Part shown: positions 18,357 through 26,925 of the stretch, one piece after another
How positions within the stretch are numbered: the stretch's first letter is position 1
How the letters are laid out: each line of letters opens with the position of its first letter
From: JBJMLO01 sp045805265
Lineage (GTDB): Bacteria; Actinomycetota; UBA4738; JACQTL01
Assembly (NCBI GenBank): GCA_045805265.1
Contig: JBJMLO010000008.1
Coordinates: 186,001-250,000, forward strand
Length of the DNA: 64,000 bases
Direction of reading: 5' to 3'
Program-made: the position numbers and the translations under genes
The notes under the pieces: generated by a model
Databases searched by the model: none
Seen by the model: only the letters and a program-made list of their open reading frames with translations
Told to the model about the DNA's origin: nothing

Positions 18357-18666
18357 GGCGCCTCCTCCCCCGCTGGTCCCACTCGGCGGCGCCCTTCAGC
18401 CGCTCCAGGCTGGTCGACCAGAAGCCGTCCAGCCACTTCCGGACCTCCTCGATCCGCTCGGGCCTGGCCCGATACAGGCGGCGCGTGCCCTCCCGCCGCT
18501 CGGTCACCAGGTCCGCCTCCCGCAGCACCCGCAGGTGCTGGGACACCGCCGCGCGCGACATGTCGAAGTGCGACGCGATGTCGCCGGCCGTCCGCTCCCC
18601 GTCCCAGACCAGCCGGAGGATCTCGCGTCGAGTCGGCTCACCGATCGCTCTGAGCGCGGCATCCAC
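18328..18666 (-). CDS. ArsR-family transcriptional regulator
   Basis: 112 residues, a minimal winged helix: AIGEPTRREILRLVWDGE, then the recognition segment HFDMSRAAVSQHLRVLREA and the wing VTERREGTRRLYRA, ending with the WLDGFWSTSLERL tail typical of the group linked to AHSA1 genes. It lacks the cysteine metal site of true ArsR/SmtB sensors. The start is the GTG at 18666; the frame extends upstream but through the promoter and operator. It heads an operon with the two SRPBCC genes. Confidence 0.9.
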   Translation of the reverse strand: MDAALRAIGEPTRREILRLVWDGERTAGDIASHFDMSRAAVSQHLRVLREADLVTERREGTRRLYRARPERIEEVRKWLDGFWSTSLERLKGAAEWDQRGRRRRGGTETTQG

Positions 18667-18692
18667 GAAACTATTTAAGCATGTGCTTTCGT
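18665..18692. promoter_or_regulatory. Nested inverted repeats at the arsR start (probable ArsR operator)
   Basis: Inner dyad AAGCA-TG-TGCTT (18677-18688) and outer arms ACGAAA (18665-18670) and TTTCGT (18687-18692). The element is conspicuously AT-rich in this DNA and abuts or overlaps the arsR start codon, so the message is probably leaderless or has a very short leader, with autorepression by occlusion. This is inferred from position and symmetry. Confidence 0.5.
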
Positions 18693-18786
18693 AAGCGTCA
18701 AACGACGGTTCTCCGCACCGGCCCGCCATTTCAGTGACCGATCCGGCGAAGCGGACGCCCGGAGCCTCGTTCCCAGCGAGGTGCGT

Positions 18787-18815
18787 TTGACGCGGGCCGC
18801 GACCTGGAGTATTTG
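18787..18815 (+). promoter_or_regulatory. Promoter of the permease-amidohydrolase operon
   Basis: TTGACG at 18787-18792 and TATTTG at 18810-18815, separated by 17 bases, reading toward the APC permease. The predicted transcript start near 18822 leaves an 80-base leader that contains the dyad at 18836. Confidence 0.5.
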
Positions 18816-18835
18816 TCCCGCGATGCAGATCCGTC

Positions 18836-18852
18836 GTTTCGCGATGCGGAAC
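18836..18852. promoter_or_regulatory. 17-base dyad downstream of the permease promoter (possible IclR operator)
   Basis: GTTTCGCGATGCGGAAC is an imperfect palindrome with GTT/AAC ends and CGC/GCG inner arms; a related half (CCGCGATGCAG) occurs about 20 bases earlier. Its length and symmetry suit an IclR-family dimer, and an iclR gene is third in the operon. Binding is inferred. Confidence 0.4.
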
Positions 18853-18902
18853 AGACCGCCGCGCCACCGGGCCGGGCGGACGGGCCGTGAAAGGGGGACC
18901 GG

Positions 18903-20414
18903 ATGAAGGCGGACATCCCGGAACAGGCGAAGTCGCACGAGCTCAAGGCGGGCACGCTCACGACCTGGGATGCCGTGGCCATGGCCGTTGCGGTCCTGTC
19001 GCCGGCCATGGCGATGGCGTACAACACGACGTTCGCGGCGAGCTTCGCGGGGACGTCGACGCCGTTCGCGTTCCTGCTCGGCGGGATCGGGTGCCTAGCC
19101 CTGGCGTTCGTCGTGATCGGATTCACCCGGCGCATGGCCTCGGCGGGGTACGCCTACACGTACGCCAGCCGAACGCTCGGCCAGAACGTGGGCTTCATGA
19201 CCGGATGGCTGTACTTCTTCGGGTTCTTCTGCTTCGTGCCGATGACCATGGCCGGTGTGGGCGGCTTCACCCGCGACCTCATCGGATCGGAGTGGTGGCA
19301 CTCCATCCCCAGTTGGAGTTGGTTCGCGATCCTCGTCGTCGGCATGCTCCTGCTGCTCGCCATCACGATCTACGACATCAAGCTGAACGCCCGGACCCAG
19401 CTCATCATCGGGGCGCTCACCGTCGCTGTGATCGTGGTCCTCGACCTCATCGTCACGTTCAAGGGAGGGAAGTCGGGGCACGACCTTTCTGCGCTGGGGC
19501 CGTCCCATACGTTGCAGGGCGGGTTCAGCGGGATCGGCTACGGCCTGATCTTCGGCGTCCTGTCCTACATCGGCTTCGAGACCTCGGCCGTGCTCGGGGA
19601 GGAGACGAGGAACCCGCGCAAGGCCATCCCCGCATCCATCCTCATCGCGGTGTTCTTCGCCATCGTGTTCTACGTGTGGACGACCTACGTCATCGCCATC
19701 GGCGAGGGGGTGAGCAAGGCGGGGTCGGCGAAGTGGGCCGGGGACCCGACCGTGCTGGCCACGACGGCGACGACGTACTCGGGGCATTTCCTGTCGGTGC
19801 TGGTCTCGATCGCCGCGATCCTGTCGGCGTTCGTGGTGTGCCTGGCCTGTGCCACCGCAGCGGCCCGGACGATGTTCGCCATGGGCCGCGAGGGGACGCT
19901 GCCGGCCTGGTTCGGCCGTACGCACCGCACATACAAGACCCCGGCCAACGCCACCATGTTCATCGCCGCCCTGGCCACCGTCGTGGCGGCCCTGGTGGGA
20001 TTCGGATGGAGCTACGGAGCGGGGCCCTTCACCGTGTTCGGCCTGCTGGCCAGCATCGGCGGGCTCGCGGTGATCATCGTCTACGTGGTGCTGTGCCTGG
20101 CGGGAGCCGTGTGGTTCCGGAGGGTGCAGACCAGGTACAACGTCCTGACCCACGGGGTGATCCCCGTCGTTGGCGCGGTCATCTTCGGGTTCGGGATCTA
20201 CGGCTCGATCTACCCGGGGGCTCTGCCGCCGATGCCGTACCGGATCATCCCGTACGTCAACCTGGGCTGGATCATCGTGGGGATCGGGTTCCTCATGTAC
20301 CTGCGGAGCAGCCATCCGGAACGAGTGGCGCAGATCGGCTCGATCCTGGGCGAGGAGGGCGGCGAGGAGGCCGAGACGCTCGACCGGGGCACGGCCGTGG
20401 AGGCGCCCGCCTAG
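18903..20414 (+). CDS. APC-superfamily amino acid/amine permease
   Basis: 503 residues with about 12 hydrophobic helices and a charged tail. The start MKADIPEQAKSHELKAGTL precedes the first helix TTWDAVAMAVAVLSPAMAMA. Between helices is the conserved APC motif GYGLIFGVLSYIGFETSAVL followed by GEETRNPRKAIPASI, which identifies the amino acid/polyamine/organocation family. First gene of the plus-strand operon, so its cargo is probably the substrate (an amino acid, amine or derivative) of the enzymes that follow. Confidence 0.9.
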   Translation: MKADIPEQAKSHELKAGTLTTWDAVAMAVAVLSPAMAMAYNTTFAASFAGTSTPFAFLLGGIGCLALAFVVIGFTRRMASAGYAYTYASRTLGQNVGFMTGWLYFFGFFCFVPMTMAGVGGFTRDLIGSEWWHSIPSWSWFAILVVGMLLLLAITIYDIKLNARTQLIIGALTVAVIVVLDLIVTFKGGKSGHDLSALGPSHTLQGGFSGIGYGLIFGVLSYIGFETSAVLGEETRNPRKAIPASILIAVFFAIVFYVWTTYVIAIGEGVSKAGSAKWAGDPTVLATTATTYSGHFLSVLVSIAAILSAFVVCLACATAAARTMFAMGREGTLPAWFGRTHRTYKTPANATMFIAALATVVAALVGFGWSYGAGPFTVFGLLASIGGLAVIIVYVVLCLAGAVWFRRVQTRYNVLTHGVIPVVGAVIFGFGIYGSIYPGALPPMPYRIIPYVNLGWIIVGIGFLMYLRSSHPERVAQIGSILGEEGGEEAETLDRGTAVEAPA

Positions 20415-20531
20415 CTCGAGAACAACGACCTCCCGGTGGGCCGTCGCGGTTCACCGGGAGGGTGTCCGCCCCGGCGAGTCCATCCGCCTCGCGTTCCCGC
20501 CGGCGGCCCGGCCATTGGAAAGGACCCGCTC

Positions 20532-21623
20532 GTGATCGACGATCACGGACACCCCTTCGCATTGGAGGGTGGCCGTCTCGACCTCGCGGCGCTGACGCTC
20601 GACGTGAACCCCGACGAGGGAGGGGACGAACGGCGGGCCCGCCTCGGTCCGGCGCGCCTGTGGCAGGAGATGCTGACCACTCGGCTGGCGGCACGCCTGG
20701 GCTGCGAGCCCGGCGACGTCCCCGCGGCCAGGGCCGAGTCGTCGAGGGACTGGACCCCGTACGTCCGCGGGCTGTTTGCCGACGCGGGCATCACCGGCCT
20801 GGTGATGGATGTGGCCTATCCGCCGGATGCGTTCAACCGCCTCGAGACGTTCCAGGAACTCACGGGCTGCGCGGTGCACCCGATCTTCCGGACCGACCCG
20901 CTGGTCGACCGCCTGATCGGCGAGGGGGCGGGCGCGGCGGAGATCGTGGACGGCGTGACGTCCGCCATGGCCGATGCCGCGTCGCGGGGGCACGTCGGGT
21001 TCAAGACGATCATGGCCTACCGCACCGGGCTGGCCGTCGACCCGGCGGTGTCCGAGCGTGAGGCCGAGGAGTCGCTCCGGGAGCGGGACGTACCGGTGCG
21101 GCGTCGCGGGAAGGGCCTTCGGGACCTCGTGATCACCCGGGCCCTGGCCACGGCGGCGGAACTCGGCCTGCCGTTCCAGATCCACACCGGGTTCGGCGAC
21201 TCCGAGATCCGCCTGGCCGAGTCGAACCCGCTTTTGCTGGAGGAGCTGCTTCGGTCGCCGCAGGGATCGGCCGGCCGGATCGACCTCATCCACGGCGGGT
21301 TCCCCTGGCACGAGGAGGTGGCCTTCCTCGCCGCCACGAAGACCAACGTGTGGGTCGACGTATCGCTGTTCAATATCTTCTCGCCGGCCACGGTCGGCGA
21401 CCGGCTGCTGCGGTTGGTCGACCTGGCGCCGGTGCACCGGCTGCTCATGGGGACGGACGGATTCCACGAGCCGGAGCTCTACTGGTTCGCCGCGACAGTG
21501 CTGCGGGACGCCTGGAAGGTCGTGCGGAGGCGGCTGCACGAGGCCGGGGCCGGGGACGCCTGGCTCGCCGACGCGGAGGCGCGCATGTTCGAGGACAACG
21601 CCAGGGAGCTGTATGGCATCTGA
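20532..21623 (+). CDS. FluG-type amidohydrolase (metal-dependent hydrolase)
   Basis: 363-residue TIM-barrel amidohydrolase. DDHGHPF carries the HxH metal pair near the N-terminus; GFKTIMAYRTGL holds a conserved Lys; QIHTGFGDSEI and DLIHGGFPWHEEV supply further His ligands; LLMGTDGF supplies the catalytic Asp. This motif set is that of the amidohydrolase half of FluG/nodulin-like proteins, whose other half is a glutamine synthetase-like domain; here a separate GS-like gene lies at 29697. The GTG at 20532 starts homology directly, and the longer frame from 20436 adds 32 unrelated codons. Expected chemistry is hydrolysis or decarboxylation of a small amide or acid. Substrate unknown. Confidence 0.8.
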   Translation: MIDDHGHPFALEGGRLDLAALTLDVNPDEGGDERRARLGPARLWQEMLTTRLAARLGCEPGDVPAARAESSRDWTPYVRGLFADAGITGLVMDVAYPPDAFNRLETFQELTGCAVHPIFRTDPLVDRLIGEGAGAAEIVDGVTSAMADAASRGHVGFKTIMAYRTGLAVDPAVSEREAEESLRERDVPVRRRGKGLRDLVITRALATAAELGLPFQIHTGFGDSEIRLAESNPLLLEELLRSPQGSAGRIDLIHGGFPWHEEVAFLAATKTNVWVDVSLFNIFSPATVGDRLLRLVDLAPVHRLLMGTDGFHEPELYWFAATVLRDAWKVVRRRLHEAGAGDAWLADAEARMFEDNARELYGI

Positions 21624-22401
21624 CCGGGCCGTCGTGCAGTCGCTCGACCGGGCGCTGTCGATCCTGGACGTGCTGCGGTTCTCCAACCGCGGCCTCCCGC
21701 TCGGCGAGGTGGCGGCCCGGGCCGGGCTGCCGAAGTCGACCGCCCATCGCCTCCTCTCGACGCTCGAGATGCGGGGGTTCGTGGCCCGGGACCCCCAGAA
21801 CGGCGCGTACCGGCTCGGCCTCAAGCACGTGGCCCCCGTGGGGGCGGGCCCGGAGATCCGGGAGGTGCTGGAGGGGCTGGCCGCGCGGTCCGGCGAGACG
21901 GCGAACCTGGGGGCCCTGGTCGGCCGCGAGGTGCTGTACGTCGACCGCGCGGACTCGTCCCAGGCCCTGCGGTGGCAGCTCGGCGTGGGGAGCCGCGTCC
22001 CGGTGCACTGCTCCGCCCTGGGGAAGGCCGTCCTGGCCTCGCTCCCCGAATCCGAGGTCGCGGTGCACCTGCCCCGCCGGCTGCGACGGAGCACGCCGAA
22101 CACGATCACCGACCGGGATGCGCTCCTCGCCGAGCTGGACGCCGTCCGAAACCGCGGGTTCGCGGTGGACGACGAGGAGTTCATGGAGGGCGTGCGCTGC
22201 GTGGCCGTTGCCGTCCTCGCCACGGGCGGCCACCACGTCCGGGCGGCCCTGTCGCTGGCCGGGCCGGCCTTCCGGTTCACCCGGGACCGCGCGTCCGGCG
22301 AGGTCGACGCGCTGAAGCGGGCGGCCACCACGGTGGCGCGTGTGCTCGGCGACCAGGGACTGCTCACGGCGCAGGCGCCAGCGGCAACGAACGAGGGCTG
22401 A
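21613..22401 (+). CDS. IclR-family transcriptional regulator
   Basis: 262 residues. The winged helix (VVQSLDRALSILDVLR ... AARAGLPKSTAHRLLSTLE) is followed by the IclR effector domain with VPVHCSALGKAVLAS and DDEEFMEGVRCVAVAV. It overlaps the amidohydrolase stop by 11 bases and is followed directly by the racemase gene (TGA then GTG), so it is embedded in the operon it probably controls. A candidate operator lies at 18836-18852. Confidence 0.93.
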   Translation: MASDRAVVQSLDRALSILDVLRFSNRGLPLGEVAARAGLPKSTAHRLLSTLEMRGFVARDPQNGAYRLGLKHVAPVGAGPEIREVLEGLAARSGETANLGALVGREVLYVDRADSSQALRWQLGVGSRVPVHCSALGKAVLASLPESEVAVHLPRRLRRSTPNTITDRDALLAELDAVRNRGFAVDDEEFMEGVRCVAVAVLATGGHHVRAALSLAGPAFRFTRDRASGEVDALKRAATTVARVLGDQGLLTAQAPAATNEG

Positions 22402-23601
22402 GTGGGCGACCCGGCCCTCACGCGAGACGTTCCGCCCCTCGACGTGGCCCGGGCCGAGGCGCTGCTGGTCCGGATGCCGCTGCTCGAACCCTTCGTCACG
22501 AGCTTCGGCCCCACCGAGTCCCGCCACGTGGTCCTGGTCCGGCTCGAGGACGGCGACGGCCGGGTGGGGTGGGGCGAGGCCGCCCCACTGGACCATCCCT
22601 TCTACCTGCCCGACTTCGTCGCCGGGACGTTCGATCTGGTGGCCGACTGGGCGCTGCCGCTCTGCCTGCGGGCGGACGTCCACCACCCCCGGGATGCCGC
22701 CCGGACCATGGCGGCGATCCGCGGGAACACGTTCGGCCGCATGGGGGTGGAGGCGGCGTACTGGACGCTGTTCGCCGAGCGCGAGCGGTGCTCGCTGCGC
22801 GCGCTGTTCGGCGGGCGGGCGTCGCGCATCCCGGTCGGGGAGAGCATCGCGATCAGGCCAACGGTCGACGAGGTGGTGGAGGAGGCGGAGCTCAGGCTCC
22901 GCCAGGGCTACCGGCGCATCAAACTGAAGATAGCGCCGGGATGGGACGTGGAGGTCGTCCGCGAGGTTCGCCGGGCCATCGGCGACGACGTGATGCTGCA
23001 GGTCGACGCGAACGCCGCCTACACGCTGTCCGACGCGGAACGCCTGGCCGAGCTGGACGAATTCGGCCTGGCGTGCATCGAGCAGCCGCTGGAGTTCGAC
23101 GACCTCATCGGCCACGCCGCGCTGCAGGGGCGGCTGGCGACGCCGGTGTGCCTCGACGAGTCGCTTCGCTCGCCCGGCCATGTCCGCGCCGCGCTGGACG
23201 CGGACGCGTGCCGCAACGTCAACCTCAAGCCCGGCCGCGTGGGGGGGATCGTCGCGTCGCTCGAGATCGAGCTGCTGTGTCGCGAACGGGGCGTGCCGCT
23301 GTGGTGCGGTGGGATGCTCGAATCCGGCATCGGACGGGCGCCGAACATCGCGCTCTGCTCGCTGGCGGGGTTCACCGACCCGGCGGACATGTCGCCGGCG
23401 TCGGTGCTGTACGAGGACGACCTCATCGATCCAACGTTCGAGGTCGAGCCCGATGGGTGCATCGAGGTTCCGTCCGGGCCGGGACTGGGGTATCGCGTGG
23501 AGGAGGAGCGAGTCCGTTCCCGCGTGGTCCGGTGGATCCAGCTCGACGGCGACGGGACGGTCCGGGCCCGAGGCGAGGGAAAGGAGAACGGAGCCACATG
23601 A
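22402..23601 (+). CDS. Enolase-superfamily enzyme, N-acylamino acid racemase / o-succinylbenzoate synthase type
   Basis: 399 residues. An N-terminal capping domain (VRMPLLEPFVTSFG, with the TSFG loop of the NAAAR/OSBS family) precedes the barrel. Catalytic Lys pair in IKLKIAPG (K174, K176), metal ligands D202, E227 and D252, and second acid/base K276 in NLKPGRVGG. The spacing from K176 (26, 25, 25, 24) is the same as I recall for the well-studied Amycolatopsis NAAAR. No menaquinone genes are nearby, so racemisation of an N-acyl (for example N-succinyl) amino acid is more likely than menaquinone synthesis. The GTG start abuts the iclR stop, and the end overlaps the cupin gene by four bases. 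Confidence 0.88.
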   Translation: MGDPALTRDVPPLDVARAEALLVRMPLLEPFVTSFGPTESRHVVLVRLEDGDGRVGWGEAAPLDHPFYLPDFVAGTFDLVADWALPLCLRADVHHPRDAARTMAAIRGNTFGRMGVEAAYWTLFAERERCSLRALFGGRASRIPVGESIAIRPTVDEVVEEAELRLRQGYRRIKLKIAPGWDVEVVREVRRAIGDDVMLQVDANAAYTLSDAERLAELDEFGLACIEQPLEFDDLIGHAALQGRLATPVCLDESLRSPGHVRAALDADACRNVNLKPGRVGGIVASLEIELLCRERGVPLWCGGMLESGIGRAPNIALCSLAGFTDPADMSPASVLYEDDLIDPTFEVEPDGCIEVPSGPGLGYRVEEERVRSRVVRWIQLDGDGTVRARGEGKENGAT

Positions 23602-24089
23602 GCGAGCGGATCGAGTACTTCCGGACGCGGGACGACGTCGAGTTCGGGGAGGGCGAGCCCCGGTTCCTCAACGTGTTCCGCGACGTCCTGGGGCTGGAGG
23701 TGGAACGCGACCTGGTCCTGCGGCCGGTGTTCGGCCTGAACCTCACGATGTCGTTCGTCTCGATGGAACCGCACCGCGTGGCCCCCGTCCACCAGCACCC
23801 CCAGGAGCAGATCGGAACCGTGATCGAAGGCGCCTACGAGTTCGAGCTGGCCGGGGAGAAGCGGGTGGTCCGAAGGGGCGACGTCTACGTGGTTCCGCCG
23901 AACGTGCCCCACGGCGCGGTGACCCACGACGAGGGGTGCCTGGTCCTCGACGTGTTCTCGCCGCCCCGCGAGGCGTTCGATGAGATCATGGAGCAGGCCG
24001 TGGCCGAGCTCGGACGGGACGGCGCCGGAGAGGTGTGGACCCTGCCCTCCCTTCGGGGGGACGGCGGCGAAGGGGCGGACGCGCCATGA
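23598..24089 (+). CDS. Cupin-domain protein
   Basis: 163 residues, single cupin. Metal-binding set HQHPQEQ (HxH ... E) and the second motif GDVYVVPPNVPHGA with the final His. An N-terminal segment of about 60 residues precedes the barrel and the C-terminus is acidic. It is coupled to both neighbours by ATGA overlaps. It is clearly related to the second cupin of the region at 25886 (shared DVF-PPR segment after the barrel). Could be an isomerase, decarboxylase or dioxygenase. Not assigned. Confidence 0.85.
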   Translation: MSERIEYFRTRDDVEFGEGEPRFLNVFRDVLGLEVERDLVLRPVFGLNLTMSFVSMEPHRVAPVHQHPQEQIGTVIEGAYEFELAGEKRVVRRGDVYVVPPNVPHGAVTHDEGCLVLDVFSPPREAFDEIMEQAVAELGRDGAGEVWTLPSLRGDGGEGADAP

Positions 24090-25096
24090 CGAAGGGCGCC
24101 CCCGGCTTCGGGCCACAGGGATGGGCCTATCTCGACGGGGAATTCGTCCCGGTGGAGGAGGCGAAGATCTCCATCGCCACTCATGCCTTCAACTACGGCA
24201 CGGGCTGCTTCGAGGGGATCCGCTGCTACTGGAACGCGGAGCACGAGGAGCTCTACGTCGTCAAGCTGCTCGAGCACTTCCGGCGCCTCCTCCGCTCGGC
24301 CCGCCTGTTCCGGATGGACCCCGGCAAGAGCGGGGAGGAGCTCGCGGAGATCGCCGTGGAATGCGCGCGCCGCGGCGGGTTCCGCACCGATACCTACATC
24401 CGGCCCATCGCGTACAAGGCGAGCCTGGCCATCCGGGTGGGGCTCGTCAACCTGGAGGACGGGTTCTGCTGCTTCACCGCGCCGATGGGGGCCTACTTCG
24501 ACATCGAGCGAGGCCTGTCGGTCATGGTGAGCGGATGGCGGCGCAACGACGACAACGCCATCCCGGCCCGGGCCAAGGCCACGGGGGGCTACCTGAACGC
24601 GGCGCTCGCGATCGCCGACGCGCAGGACGCCGGGTTCGACGAGGCCATCATGCTGACCCAGGCCGGCACCGTCAGCGAGGGCAGCTCGGCGAACCTGTTC
24701 CTGGTGCAAGACGGCCGGTTGGTCACCCCGGCCGTGAGTGACGACATCCTGGTCGGGATCACCAGGGGATGCGTCATCGAGCTGGCCGCGGCGCTCGGGG
24801 TGCCGGTGGAGGAGCGCACCGTCGACCGCACCGAGCTCTACGTGAGCGACGAGGCCTTCCTGTGCGGGACCGGGGTCCAGGTGGCGCCGGTCACCAACGT
24901 GGACGGCCGTGTCGTGGGGGCGGGGAAGATGGGCGAGGTGACCCGACAGATCCAGGATCGGTACCTCGCCGCGGTCCACGGCGAGCTGGAGGAGTACCGG
25001 AGCTGGCTGACCCCGGTGTACGAGGGGGCCGCTCCGGCGCCGGGCGTCCCGCCGGGCTCGCCGGCCACGGAGGCACCCCCGTCCGAGCCGGCCTGA
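24086..25096 (+). CDS. Class IV aminotransferase, BCAT-like
   Basis: 336 residues. It has the BCAT/D-amino acid transaminase signature: AYLDGEFVPVEEAKI, HAFNYGTGCFEGIRCY, PLP lysine K164 in PARAKATGGYLN, and SEGSSANLF. It differs from the ilvE at 895 (C in GTGCFEG, RPIAYKASLAIRVGL) and has a Pro/Ala-rich tail, so it is a second, specialised copy, probably acting on a product of this operon rather than in branched-chain synthesis. The start ATG overlaps the cupin stop; the longer open frame is not supported. Last gene of the operon, stopping five bases before the convergent SDR. Confidence 0.88.
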   Translation: MTKGAPGFGPQGWAYLDGEFVPVEEAKISIATHAFNYGTGCFEGIRCYWNAEHEELYVVKLLEHFRRLLRSARLFRMDPGKSGEELAEIAVECARRGGFRTDTYIRPIAYKASLAIRVGLVNLEDGFCCFTAPMGAYFDIERGLSVMVSGWRRNDDNAIPARAKATGGYLNAALAIADAQDAGFDEAIMLTQAGTVSEGSSANLFLVQDGRLVTPAVSDDILVGITRGCVIELAAALGVPVEERTVDRTELYVSDEAFLCGTGVQVAPVTNVDGRVVGAGKMGEVTRQIQDRYLAAVHGELEEYRSWLTPVYEGAAPAPGVPPGSPATEAPPSEPA

Positions 25097-25100
25097 GGGG

Positions 25101-25883
25101 CTACAGGTACCGGCCCATGCCGCCGGCGACGTCGACGCTGGCGCCGGTCACGTAGGCCGCCCGGTCGCTGCACAGGAACGCGACCACGCCACCCACCTCG
25201 TCGTCGCGGCCGAACCGCCCCAGCGGCACCTCCGCCTCGGCCATCCGGGCGAAGAAGTCGTCCTCGGAGAGCTCCGGACCGAGGCGCTGGTGGACATTCT
25301 TCCACTGCGGGGTCACCACGAAGCCGATGTTCACCGTGTTCACCAGAATGCCATCCTTCGCCACCTCCATCGACAGCGCCTTGGTGAACGCGAGGCAGGC
25401 CGCGCGGATGGTCGACGTGGCGAAGAACCTCGGATCCGGATACTTCCCGTACACGGCGTTGATGTTCACGATGCGCCCGCCCCCGCGGGAGCGCATGTGC
25501 GGCAGCGCCTCCCGCGAGCACCGGATCATCGAGAACAGCTTCACGTCGAGATCCTCCTGCCAGTCCTCGTCCGTGAGGGTCTCGAACGTCCCCGGGTGGG
25601 CCCGCCCCGCGTTGTTCACCAGGATGTCGATCGCGCCGAGCTCCTCCGCGCACCGGGCGATGAAGGAACGGACCTGATCGGGCACCGTGACGTCGCAGGC
25701 CTCGCCGAAGACCTTCGTGCCGTGTGACTGCAACGCCCCCGCAGCCTCCGCCACCTCCTCGGGGTTGCGGGCGCAGATGGCGACGTCGCACCCCTCCCCG
25801 GCCAGCTCGTCGGCGATGGCCCGTCCCAGGCCCTTCGATCCTCCGGTGACGACGGCCTTCCTGCCGCGGAGCCCCAGGTCCAC
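25101..25883 (-). CDS. SDR-family protein lacking the catalytic residues
   Basis: 260 residues. The NAD(P)-binding TGGSKGLGRAIA and the structural NNAG are intact. However, the segment that should hold the Asn, Ser, Tyr and Lys of the catalytic tetrad reads VKL, NINAVYGKY and ATSTIRAA: Tyr and Lys of YxxxK are Thr156 and Arg160, and the Asn and Ser positions are also changed. The C-terminal glycine-rich VDVAGGMGRYL is normal. It may be an atypical reductase with other chemistry, or a non-catalytic cofactor-binding protein. Last gene of the minus-strand operon, two bases after the cupin stop. Confidence 0.88.
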   Translation of the reverse strand: MDLGLRGRKAVVTGGSKGLGRAIADELAGEGCDVAICARNPEEVAEAAGALQSHGTKVFGEACDVTVPDQVRSFIARCAEELGAIDILVNNAGRAHPGTFETLTDEDWQEDLDVKLFSMIRCSREALPHMRSRGGGRIVNINAVYGKYPDPRFFATSTIRAACLAFTKALSMEVAKDGILVNTVNIGFVVTPQWKNVHQRLGPELSEDDFFARMAEAEVPLGRFGRDDEVGGVVAFLCSDRAAYVTGASVDVAGGMGRYL

Positions 25884-25885
25884 CG

Positions 25886-26359
25886 CTACGTGGCCTCCTC
25901 CGGCCCGCCCTCCGCCCGGCTCCGCAGCATCTCGAGCAGGACCCGGCGGGGCGGGTCGAACACGTCGATCTCGAAACAGGTCGAGTCGAGCGTCCGTGCT
26001 CCGTGCGGCACGCCGGGGGGGACGACCACAGCCGTGCCGCGGCGCATCGTCCGCAGGTCGCCGTCGAGGTCGAACTCGAACTCGCCGTCGATGACGAATG
26101 TGATCTGCTCCTCCTCGTGTGCGTGGCGGGGCGCTTCGGTGTGCGGCTCGTAGCGGACGAAGTTCACCATGAACCGCTCCCCCACCACCGGCCGGAACTC
26201 CAGGCCCGGGACCATCTCGACGGCCTCGAGGTCACGTTCGTAGTCGACGTAGGCTCCGTGGCCCACCGGGGCCAGGGAGGGGTCCAGGGCGAAGTAGCGC
26301 CCCGCCTCGCGATGATCCGCGCGACCGCCCTTCGCGGCGGCCCACGAGGGGTCCGTCAC
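25886..26359 (-). CDS. Cupin-domain protein (second copy)
   Basis: 157 residues, paralogue of the cupin at 23598. An HAHEEEQ motif (HxH and Glu) and PPGVPHGA with the last His give the usual metal site. The GTG start at 26359 overlaps the upstream gene's stop by GTGA. Having one cupin in each of two convergent operons suggests two related steps, or the same step on two substrates. Activity unknown. Confidence 0.85.
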   Translation of the reverse strand: MTDPSWAAAKGGRADHREAGRYFALDPSLAPVGHGAYVDYERDLEAVEMVPGLEFRPVVGERFMVNFVRYEPHTEAPRHAHEEEQITFVIDGEFEFDLDGDLRTMRRGTAVVVPPGVPHGARTLDSTCFEIDVFDPPRRVLLEMLRSRAEGGPEEAT

Positions 26360-26925
26360 GACGGCGTGCCCTCGGCCGTCTCCGGGTACAGCTCCGGATG
26401 CTTGTACCGGGGGTGCCAGTCGAACCCCTGCCAGGTGGTCAGTTTCCTCGGGACGATCTTGATCGTCCAGCACGGCTCGACGTTCACCGAGCCCCGGTAC
26501 TCCTGCGCCCGCGGGCCGAGGTACCGCGGGCCCGTGTAGCGCTCGCCGATCAGGTTCCACAGGGACTTCTCGCCGTTCTCCAGGAACGGGCCGACGGCGG
26601 CCTCGACGACGACGCCCGTCCCCTCGCAGATGACCTTGCGGATGGGCGGAACGGGCTCGTCCACCACCAGCGACACTCTCGGGTCGCGGGCGATGTAGTG
26701 CGCCCAGGCCGAGCGGGCCCTCGGCACCACGTAGAACGACAGGCCGTCCCAGTGGTACCAGCTGGGCACGACGTACGGCCAACCGTCCGGCTTCAGGCAC
26801 GCCACCCGGGCGATCCATGGCCCCTGAAGGAACTCGTTCATCTCCTGCGTCGACATGCCGCCGATCCGCTCCCCGCGCCAGCTCCCTCTCCCGCCGGACG
26901 CCTCTTCGCTCGCCGTCTCGCTCAT
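26356..26925 (-). CDS. Pyridoxamine 5'-phosphate oxidase-like flavin-binding protein
   Basis: 189 residues. Split-barrel fold of the PNPOx/F420-dependent superfamily: FLQGPWIARVACLKPDGWPY followed by VPSWYHWDGLSFYVVP and SLVVDEPVPP, matching the strands that bind FMN or F420. It lacks the substrate-binding tail of true PdxH. It is coupled by ATGA to the aminotransferase upstream and by GTGA to the cupin downstream. Possibly an FMN- or F420-dependent redox step of this cluster. The exact role is unknown. Confidence 0.8.
   Translation of the reverse strand: MSETASEEASGGRGSWRGERIGGMSTQEMNEFLQGPWIARVACLKPDGWPYVVPSWYHWDGLSFYVVPRARSAWAHYIARDPRVSLVVDEPVPPIRKVICEGTGVVVEAAVGPFLENGEKSLWNLIGERYTGPRYLGPRAQEYRGSVNVEPCWTIKIVPRKLTTWQGFDWHPRYKHPELYPETAEGTPS

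Noticed and set aside
22402..23601. Menaquinone menC
   Set aside because: No men genes are nearby and the gene is embedded in a catabolic operon. The motifs are shared by OSBS and NAAAR enzymes, so the racemase reading is preferred, though not proven.
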